NCBI GenBank assembly: GCA_017990305.1
Contig: JAGNOB010000110.1
Location: forward strand, 1 to 6,432
DNA from: Leucobacter sp.
GTDB lineage: Bacteria; Actinomycetota; Actinomycetes; Actinomycetales; Microbacteriaceae
Reading direction: 5' to 3'
Length of the DNA stretch: 6,432 bases
Below the pieces are notes generated by a model, which searched no databases, was not told where the DNA came from, and saw only the letters and a list, made by a program, of their open reading frames with translations. Positions 1 to 6,108 of this stretch are shown here, piece after piece. The position numbers and the translations under genes are program-made. Position 1 is the first letter of the stretch, and each line of letters begins with the position of its first letter.

Positions 1-839
1 TCCTGCTCCTGGAGGTCCTGCGACAGGTCGTGGAGAAACTTCGTGATCGCGATGCGAGCGGGGTGATCTTGGTCGGCTGAGACGTTCTGCAGAAACTTGA
101 CTGCCTCCGTGTGCAGCCGCTGGTCGACAAACTTCTCGACAATGCTCGGCATCCACTGCGGCAGCCGTGACGAGATGACCTTGTCGAACGCCTGCGGGTG
201 CTGCACGAGCCAGAGCTCGAGCCGGTCTGCCGCGAGGTCGACGAGCGACTCATGGTGTCCGCCGCTGATAAACGACTCGGTTGCTCGGCCGAGCAGTGGC
301 CCCCACTCCGGGTCGACGACGTGCCGGCGCACCAGCGACTCGATGAGATCCTGCACATCGCGATCGTCGAGCACAGTGAGTGCGCCGAGACCGATGCCCG
401 CGGCCATGTCGCTCACCCGCTGCGCGTTGCCGGGTTCACGCAGCCACGAGCCCGCCATGCGTGCACCGCTGATCTGGGAGAGCTTGTCGTGGACGACCTC
501 GTCTGACAGAAAGTTCTCTTCGATGAACGAGCCAAGGCCCTCACCGATTTCGTCTTTTTTGTTCGCGATGAGGTTCGTGTGCGGGATGGGGATACCGAGC
601 GGGTGGCGGAACAGAGCGGTGACGGCGAACCAGTCAGCCAGCGCGCCAACCATGCCGCCCTCAGCCGCCGCGCGAATGTAACCGAACCACGGAATGCGTT
701 CCTGCAGAATGAACGCGACGACGAACAGCACCGCCATGAAGATGAGGAGCCCGACTGCGATGCCCTGCATGCGGCGAAGCGCACGCAGGCGGTCGAAATC
801 GGCGGGGGTTACGGCTCCGAGCGTACGTCGGGTAAACAT
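1..839 (-). CDS. DUF445 (YjiN-type) membrane protein, C-terminally cut by window edge
   Basis: This reads as the N-terminal 279 residues of a DUF445 family protein (Pfam DUF445, the E. coli YjiN group). The start is at 839 and the frame stays open to base 1, so the C-terminus is outside the window. Residues 1-24 are basic and cytoplasmic-looking, and residues 27-45 form one clear membrane helix. Then comes the family's most recognisable block: AEGGMVGALADWFAVTALFR at about 59-78, followed by HPLGIPIPHTNLIANKKDEIGEGLG-type sequence to about 103. The rest is charged and helical with DUF445-like FLSDEVV and WLREPGNAQRV segments. The biochemical role of the family is not established; it is usually described as an inner-membrane protein with a long helical soluble part. 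It is divergent from the efflux pump gene. ATG 839 is chosen; an in-frame GTG at 845 is a possible alternative. Identification is confident, function unknown. Confidence 0.93.
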   Translation of the reverse strand, partial: MFTRRTLGAVTPADFDRLRALRRMQGIAVGLLIFMAVLFVVAFILQERIPWFGYIRAAAEGGMVGALADWFAVTALFRHPLGIPIPHTNLIANKKDEIGEGLGSFIEENFLSDEVVHDKLSQISGARMAGSWLREPGNAQRVSDMAAGIGLGALTVLDDRDVQDLIESLVRRHVVDPEWGPLLGRATESFISGGHHESLVDLAADRLELWLVQHPQAFDKVISSRLPQWMPSIVEKFVDQRLHTEAVKFLQNVSADQDHPARIAITKFLHDLSQDLQEQ

Positions 840-909
840 GGGCACACCACCATTATGCGACCTCGCGGACCGGGAGTCGCTATCAGTGAGCCATGGGATA
901 CTTCACCTC
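840..909. promoter_or_regulatory. Divergent promoter region between the DUF445 and RND pump genes
   Basis: This short gap must carry the start signals of both divergent genes, unless the pump is read from a promoter inside the DUF445 gene. On the minus strand, CATAAT at 857-852 matches the -10 consensus at 5 of 6 bases, with a weak -35 (GCGACT, 880-875) at a 17-base spacing. On the plus strand, CATTAT at 851-856 is a 4 of 6 match to -10 but has no good -35. The two hexamers overlap because CATTATG is almost its own reverse complement. GGGAG at 872-876 is a Shine-Dalgarno-like site 9 bases before an in-frame GTG at 886. The minus-strand -10 is the better supported; the plus-strand one is tentative. 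Confidence 0.45.
872..888 (+). promoter_or_regulatory. Shine-Dalgarno-like site and alternative GTG start for the RND pump
   Basis: GGGAG (872-876) sits 9 bases before GTG 886-888, which is in frame with the pump and would add eight residues (MSHGILHL) before Met 910. ATG 910 itself has no clear Shine-Dalgarno sequence upstream. The ribosome-binding signal therefore favours 886, while family length and the position of TM1 favour 910. The start is unresolved. Confidence 0.4.
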
Positions 910-3900
910 ATGCAGTTTCTTACGGTGCTGAGCCTGAAAAACCGCGCACTCATTGCGCTCGTGACGATTGTGGCCGCCGTATTCGGGTTCCTCGGGATGT
1001 CCTCCTTGAAGCAGGAACTCATGCCGTCGGTCGAGTTCCCGGCGATCGCGGTCATCACGAGCTACCCTGGCGCATCGCCCGACGTCGTCAACAATGACGT
1101 CTCAGACCCGATCGAGACAGCGCTTCGCGGAGTGCCGAGTCTCGAGAGCACCACCGCTACCTCGAGCACAGGCATGTCAGTCGTGCTTGCGCAGTTCACC
1201 TACGGCGTTGACGTCGCGGCAACCGAGCAAAAGGTCGAGCGCGCGGTGAGCCGCATCTCAAAGATGCTGCCCGAGAGCGTCGACAGTCAGGTTGTCGCAG
1301 GCAGCGTCGACGACCTACCGGTCATTCAGATCGCGGTGACCCCGCCCAGCGGCGACGACCCCGAGGAAACCGCCCGGCTCATCGAACGCGTCGCCGTCCC
1401 TGAGATCGGTGACCTCGACGGTGTCCGCGAGGCGCAGCTCACCGGTGCGAGGGGCGATCGCGTCACCATCGTCCCCGACGACTCCAAGATCAGCTCTGCC
1501 GGAGTGAGCCAGCAGCGGATCACCGACGCGTTGCAGCAGAGCGGTGTGCTCATCGCGGGCGGCACCGTCGACGACGCAGAGAACACGCTCGCCGTGCAGC
1601 TCGGCTCAGAGATGCACTCAGCCGAGGACATCGCTGCGCTGCCCATCCCGTTGAGCGCCGACGAGTTCATGGCGTACCAGCAGGCGCTGCAGGCCCAACA
1701 GCAGGCGGCTGAACAACTGCCAGACCTCCCGGGTGGTGCGCAGCTGCCTCCCGGCTCACCAGAGACGCAGCCGACCGAAGCACCGAAGCTCCCTGCGGTT
1801 GTCACTATCGGGGACGTCGCAGACGTCTCTCTCGAAGCTAACCCGGTCACCAGCATCTCGCGGATCAACGGCGAGCCGGCGCTCACCATCGCCGTAACCA
1901 AGATGTCGCAGGCGAACACCGTCGAGGTGTCGCACCTCGTCCAAGAGAAGATCGACGAGCTCTCCAAGCAGCTCGGCGGCGTTAGCCTGACAGTCATCTT
2001 TGACCAGGCTCCATACGTCGAACAGTCAATCGAGTCACTCACCACGGAGGGGCTGCTCGGGCTGCTCTTTGCTGTGCTCGTGATCCTCGTGTTCCTCATG
2101 TCCGTTCGGGCGACGCTCGTCACGGCGATCTCGATTCCCACATCGATCCTGCTCGCGTTCGTTGGCCTGAACTTCGCCGACTACACGCTGAACATGCTCA
2201 CCCTTGGCGCGCTCACCATCTCGATCGGCCGCGTCGTCGACGATTCGATCGTGGTGATCGAGAACATCAAGCGACACCTTGTCGAAGGCGAGGACCGCGC
2301 GACGGCAATTCTCCGGGCGGTGCGCGAGGTTGCAGGTGCGATCACGGCGGCGACAATCACCACTGTCGCGGTGTTCCTCCCCATGGCATTCGTGAGCGGC
2401 ATGGTGGGCGAACTCTTCCGACCATTTGCGTTCACGGTTACCATCGCGCTCGCCGCATCGCTCCTTGTCTCGCTGACGATCGTTCCGGTGCTCGCGTACT
2501 GGTTCCTGAAGCCTGACGCCAAGCCGCAGACTGTCGACGGCGCCGTCGCTGACGCCGCGCAGCGTACAAACTGGTTGGCGCGCGGCTACCGCCCGATCAT
2601 TGAGTGGACGCTCGGCAAGCCTGGCATCACCCTGCTGCTGTCTGTGCTGGTGCTCGGCGGCACCGTGCTCGCCTCCCCGCTGATGAAGACAACCTTCATG
2701 AGCGAAGACGAACAGAACTCCGTTGGCCTCACGCAGACGCTGCAGCCTGGCATCAGCCTCGACGCGCAACTCACCCACGCCGAGCAGGTTGAGGCCGCGC
2801 TCTCCGGGCTTAAGGTAGTCGAAACCGTCCAGGTAACCATCGGATCCGGCGGTGACGGCATGGCAGCCATGTTTGGCGGGGGCAGCGACGGCGCGATTAG
2901 CTACTCGTTGACGCTCGACCCCGACGCCGATCAGGCGAAGGCGAAGGACGAAATCCGCGCGAAGGTTGCGGAGATCACCGACGGCGGCGAGTTCTCCATC
3001 GGACAGGCTGGCGGCGGCATGTCGATGTCGAGCGCGATCCAGGTCAACGTGACCGCCCCAGACCAGGAGACCCTCGCTGCGTCGAGCGACAGCATCGTTG
3101 CCGCTTTGAAAAAGCAGCCGGGGCTCGAGCAGATCGAGAGCGATCTCGCGATGTCGCGACCGTACCTCCGAGTCACCGTCGATCGTGCGAAGGCTGCCGA
3201 AGCCGGCCTGAGCGAATCGGCAGTAGGGGGCATGGCAGCGAAGAGTATGCAGCCAAGCCAGGTTGGGCGGATCACGATCGAGGATTCGACGGTCAACGTT
3301 TACATGGACCTCGGCACCGCACCGGAAGACATCGAGGGCGTTAAAGCCCTCAAGCTTCAGACCGCGACAGGGGAGCAGCGGCTTGATGAGCTCGCCACTG
3401 TCGAGGTCGCAGATGGTCCGGTGACGATCCGCACCGAGAACAATGTGCGCATGGTGACTGTCTCCGCGCTCCCGAAGGGTGACGACCTCACGTCAGCGGG
3501 AGCAGAGGTTTCCGCCGCGCTCGACTCAGCAGATCTTCCGGCCGGTGCCACCGCGAGCATCGGCGGTGTGATGGCGCAGCAGGAGGAAGCGTTCGAGCAA
3601 CTCGGCATGGCATTGCTCGCGGCCATTCTCATTGTGTATGTGGTGATGGTGGCGACGTTCCGCAGCCTGCTGCAGCCGCTGCTGCTGCTCGTATCGGTGC
3701 CATTCGCTGCGACCGGCGCGATCCTGTTGCTGATTGCGACTGGAATCCCGCTCGGCGTGGCCTCACTCATCGGTGTGCTGATGCTCGTCGGCATTGTTGT
3801 GACGAACGCCATCGTGCTCATCGACCTCGTGAATCAGTATCGAGAGCGGGGGGATGCGCTCCGCGATGCCGTGCTGCACGGCTCCCTGCAACGTCTCAGG

Positions 3901-4296
3901 CCGATCGTGATGACCGCGCTCGCGACGATCCTCGCGCTCGCCCCGATGGCGCTCGGCGTCACGGGCAAGGGCGGGTTCATTTCGCAGCCGCTCGCGGTCG
4001 TCGTCATCGGCGGTCTACTGTCGTCGACAGTGCTCACTCTCGTTGTGCTGCCGACGCTGTACTACCTGGTCGAGCGCAAACGTGAGCAGCGGCGCGATCG
4101 CCGACGCGAACGCGCGGCCGCCAAGCGAGCCGATACGCTTGCACCTGTGGGCGCGAGTGCTGCCGCCGGTGAATCCGGTGCACTGCACGCGGAGGCGCCC
4201 GAGATGTGGCCGGGGGAGACGCCCGCGGATCCTCACATCGATTCACGCGAGAACGACACCGAAGGTGACGCGGGGCCGACGCCCCGAGGACTGTAA
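910..4296 (+). CDS. RND-superfamily efflux permease (SwrC/AcrB-like), 1128 aa
   Basis: This is a proton-driven efflux permease of the cytoplasmic membrane, nearest by motif to the Gram-positive SwrC (YerP) type, which exports amphiphilic compounds. The substrate here is unknown. It has the full duplicated RND layout: TM1 about 13-31, a large extracytoplasmic loop to 380, TM2-6 about 381-535, TM7 about 572-591, a second loop to about 897, and TM8-12 about 898-1054. The start of loop 1 is typical of the family (SLKQELMPSVEFP, then SYPGASPDVVNNDV). TM4 carries GRVVDDSIVVIEN with the Asp-Asp proton-relay pair at 444-445. TM10 has VTNAIVLID, with Thr965 where AcrB has Lys940, as in SwrC-type pumps. 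A Gln/Pro-rich insert lies at about 253-296, and a 74-residue tail (1055-1128) is basic, then acidic. No adaptor or outer-membrane gene is adjacent. ATG 910 is preferred because homologues begin a few residues before LSLKNRAL; GTG 886 has the better Shine-Dalgarno. Confidence 0.93.
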   Translation: MQFLTVLSLKNRALIALVTIVAAVFGFLGMSSLKQELMPSVEFPAIAVITSYPGASPDVVNNDVSDPIETALRGVPSLESTTATSSTGMSVVLAQFTYGVDVAATEQKVERAVSRISKMLPESVDSQVVAGSVDDLPVIQIAVTPPSGDDPEETARLIERVAVPEIGDLDGVREAQLTGARGDRVTIVPDDSKISSAGVSQQRITDALQQSGVLIAGGTVDDAENTLAVQLGSEMHSAEDIAALPIPLSADEFMAYQQALQAQQQAAEQLPDLPGGAQLPPGSPETQPTEAPKLPAVVTIGDVADVSLEANPVTSISRINGEPALTIAVTKMSQANTVEVSHLVQEKIDELSKQLGGVSLTVIFDQAPYVEQSIESLTTEGLLGLLFAVLVILVFLMSVRATLVTAISIPTSILLAFVGLNFADYTLNMLTLGALTISIGRVVDDSIVVIENIKRHLVEGEDRATAILRAVREVAGAITAATITTVAVFLPMAFVSGMVGELFRPFAFTVTIALAASLLVSLTIVPVLAYWFLKPDAKPQTVDGAVADAAQRTNWLARGYRPIIEWTLGKPGITLLLSVLVLGGTVLASPLMKTTFMSEDEQNSVGLTQTLQPGISLDAQLTHAEQVEAALSGLKVVETVQVTIGSGGDGMAAMFGGGSDGAISYSLTLDPDADQAKAKDEIRAKVAEITDGGEFSIGQAGGGMSMSSAIQVNVTAPDQETLAASSDSIVAALKKQPGLEQIESDLAMSRPYLRVTVDRAKAAEAGLSESAVGGMAAKSMQPSQVGRITIEDSTVNVYMDLGTAPEDIEGVKALKLQTATGEQRLDELATVEVADGPVTIRTENNVRMVTVSALPKGDDLTSAGAEVSAALDSADLPAGATASIGGVMAQQEEAFEQLGMALLAAILIVYVVMVATFRSLLQPLLLLVSVPFAATGAILLLIATGIPLGVASLIGVLMLVGIVVTNAIVLIDLVNQYRERGDALRDAVLHGSLQRLRPIVMTALATILALAPMALGVTGKGGFISQPLAVVVIGGLLSSTVLTLVVLPTLYYLVERKREQRRDRRRERAAAKRADTLAPVGASAAAGESGALHAEAPEMWPGETPADPHIDSRENDTEGDAGPTPRGL
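4286..4290 (+). promoter_or_regulatory. Ribosome binding site of the DEAD-box helicase gene
   Basis: GAGGA lies 9 bases before ATG 4300 and inside the last codons of the pump gene, which stops at 4294-4296. It fixes the helicase start at 4300 rather than at the internal Met56 codon (4465). It also implies that ribosomes finishing the pump cover the helicase initiation site, which is an arrangement that allows translational coupling. Confidence 0.75.
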
Positions 4297-4299
4297 TTC

Positions 4300-5892
4300 A
4301 TGGCCCAGAAGAAGCGGCGGGGCTTTAAAGCTCCCGCAAACTACGACCCGAACCGCAACCGCGCGCCCAAGCGGAAGTTTGGGGGCGCGAGGGCTGCTGG
4401 CGGCGCGCAGGGCGCGGGCCGCGACGAGCGAGAGGCGACGCACGATAGGCGACCCTCGGCAGATATGCCGGAGTCGCGCGCTCCGGGCAGAAACGCTGGA
4501 GATCGCAGAGCTTCGGGCGGGAGCGGTCGCGGGCGCGACACCCAGCAGGGTAGAGATCTGCAGCACGAGCGGCCAGCAGGCGCCGAGCGCGGCGCGACTC
4601 GAATCAGGCCTGTGGACGGTGAGAAACCGCAGAAGTACACGGCAAAGCTGTGGACCGCGGATGACGCTGCCGGAAAGAGCTTTAAAGAGCTCGGTCTCGG
4701 CGGCAACATCGTGCGCACGCTCGGAGAACTCGGAGCGGAGGCGCCGTTCCCGATCCAGGTTGCGACGATCCCTGACGCGATCGCCGGCCGCGACGTGCTC
4801 GGCCGCGCGGAGACCGGATCGGGCAAGACCATCGCGTTCGGCGCGGCACTCGTCGAACGACTGCTCGTGCTCAAGGCAGCGGGCAAGCTTGGCGAGAGTA
4901 CCTCGAAGAAGTTCACACAGCCCAAGCGCGGTGAGCGATCAGCGCGGGGTGAACGCACCCCGACGCGCAACCCAAAGGCGCTCATCCTTGCGCCGACCCG
5001 CGAGCTCGCGCTGCAACTCGACCGCACGGTCCAGCCACTCGCGCGCTCGGTCGGCTTCTACACGGCACAGATCGTTGGCGGCGTTCCGAGCGAACCGCAG
5101 GTGCACGCCCTCGAACGCGGCGTCGACATCGTCATCGGTACGCCCGGCCGAATCCGTGACCTCGTCGAGCGGCGCAAACTCGACCTCCGCGAGGTGCAGA
5201 TCTCGATCATTGACGAGGCAGACCACCTGTGCGAGCTCGGCTTCCTCGAAGAGACACAGTGGACGCTCAGGCAGACCGAGCGTGGCGGGCAACGGATGCT
5301 GTTCTCGGCGACCCTCGATCGCGACGTTGAGGAGCTTGTTGCCGAGTTCCTCGTAGACCCCGCAGCGCACGAGATCGAACACGCCAAATCTACGGTGCCG
5401 CACCGGGTCTACATGGTCATGCGCGAGGACCGCGATCAGGCGATCCTCGAGTTTGCGAAGATCCCTGGCCGGGTGATGCTGTTCAGCCGTACTCGCGCGG
5501 CCGCCGAGAGCATCACCGAGATGCTTGAGGCCGCTGGGATCTCAGCGACTTCGCTGCATGGGAACTTGAGCCAGGCGCGGCGCGAGATCAACCTCAAGCA
5601 GTTTTCCTCGGGCAAGGCGCGAGTGCTCGTCGCCACGGATGTCGCGGCGCGCGGGATCCACATCGACGATGTCGACGCAGTTGTGCAGCTCGATCCGCCC
5701 CAGGAAGCGAAGACCTTTGTGCACCGCTCTGGCCGCACCGGGCGCGCAGGCCGCGGCGGGCAGGTCGTCACATTGATCCCTCGCACGTGGCAGCAGCGCA
5801 CGCGCGAGATGCTCGACGAGGCGGGCATCGAGCCGCTCGTGTTTGAGGCGTTCGAGCCGAAACACCGCGGGCGAGGCGCGCACAAGAAGTAG
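4300..5892 (+). CDS. DEAD-box ATP-dependent RNA helicase, 530 aa
   Basis: This is a superfamily 2 DEAD-box helicase, expected to use ATP to unwind short RNA duplexes or remodel RNA-protein complexes in the cytoplasm (ribosome assembly, mRNA decay or cold adaptation in relatives). All motifs are present in order: Q motif with Phe128 and Gln153 (APFPIQ), motif I AETGSGKT (170-177, Lys176), Ia PTREL (232-236), Ib TPGR (281-284), II DEAD (305-308), III SAT (336-338), V ATDVAARGIHID (from 445) and VI HRSGRTGRAG (475-484). Residues 1 to about 115 form a low-complexity Arg/Gly/Ala-rich basic tail, probably disordered and RNA-binding. A Lys/Arg-rich insert of about 30 residues separates motif I from Ia (about 194-225). 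The C-terminus is short, ending GRGAHKK, and lacks the DbpA-type RNA-binding domain. The gene follows the pump by 3 bases. The family is certain. The subfamily (RhlE/CsdA-like) and exact RNA target are not. Confidence 0.97.
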   Translation: MAQKKRRGFKAPANYDPNRNRAPKRKFGGARAAGGAQGAGRDEREATHDRRPSADMPESRAPGRNAGDRRASGGSGRGRDTQQGRDLQHERPAGAERGATRIRPVDGEKPQKYTAKLWTADDAAGKSFKELGLGGNIVRTLGELGAEAPFPIQVATIPDAIAGRDVLGRAETGSGKTIAFGAALVERLLVLKAAGKLGESTSKKFTQPKRGERSARGERTPTRNPKALILAPTRELALQLDRTVQPLARSVGFYTAQIVGGVPSEPQVHALERGVDIVIGTPGRIRDLVERRKLDLREVQISIIDEADHLCELGFLEETQWTLRQTERGGQRMLFSATLDRDVEELVAEFLVDPAAHEIEHAKSTVPHRVYMVMREDRDQAILEFAKIPGRVMLFSRTRAAAESITEMLEAAGISATSLHGNLSQARREINLKQFSSGKARVLVATDVAARGIHIDDVDAVVQLDPPQEAKTFVHRSGRTGRAGRGGQVVTLIPRTWQQRTREMLDEAGIEPLVFEAFEPKHRGRGAHKK

Positions 5893-5904
5893 AGATAAGC
5901 ACCA

Positions 5905-5944
5905 GAGAACTCATGGCTAATTTGTAAGGTTCTTACAAGTTCTC
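5905..5944. repeat. Nested AT-rich inverted repeat after the helicase gene
   Basis: The core is a perfect 7-base inverted repeat, TTGTAAG (5922-5928) and CTTACAA (5932-5938), with a 3-base centre GTT. A second perfect 7-base repeat, GAGAACT (5905-5911) and AGTTCTC (5938-5944), encloses it. As RNA, an outer 7-bp and an inner 6-bp stem could stack, with an 11-base bulge on the left only. The site starts 12 bases after the helicase stop. It could be a terminator-like or mRNA-end-stabilising hairpin, or a dimeric-repressor operator. There is no U-tract on either side, so a classical terminator is not assured. The arms are directly visible; the role is inferred. Confidence 0.6.
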
Positions 5945-5956
5945 GGTGTGTGGGCT

Positions 5957-5980
5957 CGGGGCAGGTTGTCGACTGCCCCG
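5957..5980 (+). terminator. GC-rich hairpin, probable terminator of the pump-helicase unit
   Basis: CGGGGCAG (5957-5964) and CTGCCCCG (5973-5980) form a perfect 8-bp stem with an 8-base loop. It lies 64 bases after the helicase stop and 8 bases before the -35 of the next promoter, where a terminator between two transcription units is expected. No run of T follows. Tract-less hairpins are often proposed as terminators in high-GC actinobacteria, so termination is plausible but not shown. Confidence 0.5.
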
Positions 5981-5987
5981 CGCTCGG

Positions 5988-6016
5988 TTGAGTGATCTTC
6001 ACGCCCGACATACGCT
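5988..6016 (+). promoter_or_regulatory. Sigma70-type promoter of the acyl-CoA oxidase gene
   Basis: TTGAGT (5988-5993; 4 of 6 to TTGACA) is followed after exactly 17 bases by TACGCT (6011-6016), a TAnnnT -10 typical of housekeeping promoters in actinobacteria. The predicted start is A6023, giving an untranslated leader of about 86 bases before ATG 6109. The spacing and the position between a hairpin and a gene support the call. Confidence 0.6.
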
Positions 6017-6098
6017 GGCACCACTACCAGGGCACGGGTATGAGCGGGTGATCTGCGCGGTCGACGTTCCCCCCTGCCTCTGCCGTCAGGATCGAATT

Positions 6099-6103
6099 GG
6101 AGA
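6099..6103 (+). promoter_or_regulatory. Ribosome binding site of the acyl-CoA oxidase gene
   Basis: GGAGA lies 5 bases before ATG 6109, a good spacing, and decides this start. Confidence 0.75.
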
Positions 6104-6108
6104 TATCG

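Larger units (their letters stand above)
5893..6108 (+). other. Intergenic stretch: two inverted repeats, a promoter and an ~86-base leader
   Basis: No gene is supported here. From left to right it holds an AT-rich nested inverted repeat (5905-5944), a GC-rich hairpin (5957-5980), a -35/-10 pair (5988-6016) with a predicted start at A6023, and a leader running to the Shine-Dalgarno at 6099. The leader has no strong stem and does not resemble a riboswitch I can recognise. Confidence 0.7.

Noticed and set aside
97..681. Open frame of 194 codons on the plus strand opposite the DUF445 gene
   Set aside because: Ser/Arg/Pro-rich antisense shadow. The minus-strand frame gives a clear DUF445 protein over the same bases, although it has no stop inside the window.
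1326..2778. Long minus-strand open frames (271 and 247 codons) opposite the pump gene
   Set aside because: Composition is typical of antisense GC-rich shadows (Ser/Thr/Arg or Arg/Asp/Glu/His-rich). No start signal or family resemblance.
3334..3351. GAGGGC/GCCCTC hairpin inside the pump gene
   Set aside because: A 6-bp stem within coding sequence, fully explained by the codons for an Glu-Gly-Val-Lys-Ala-Leu stretch. No gene end nearby.
4043..5356. Open frame of 437 codons on the plus strand crossing the pump-helicase junction
   Set aside because: Out-of-frame Ser/Arg-rich translation caused by high GC. It overlaps two well-supported genes, has no recognisable domain, and would read through all helicase motifs in the wrong frame.
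5436..6011. Minus-strand 191-codon open frame over the helicase end and the intergenic region
   Set aside because: Mostly antisense to the helicase core motifs, with no plausible ribosome binding site or domain. Its beginning lies in the promoter of the acyl-CoA oxidase gene.
6040..6051. Tiny upstream reading frame (ATG-AGC-GGG-TGA) in the oxidase leader, a possible leader-peptide attenuator
   Set aside because: Three sense codons without a clear Shine-Dalgarno, and no alternative hairpins downstream. Such a short frame arises easily by chance.
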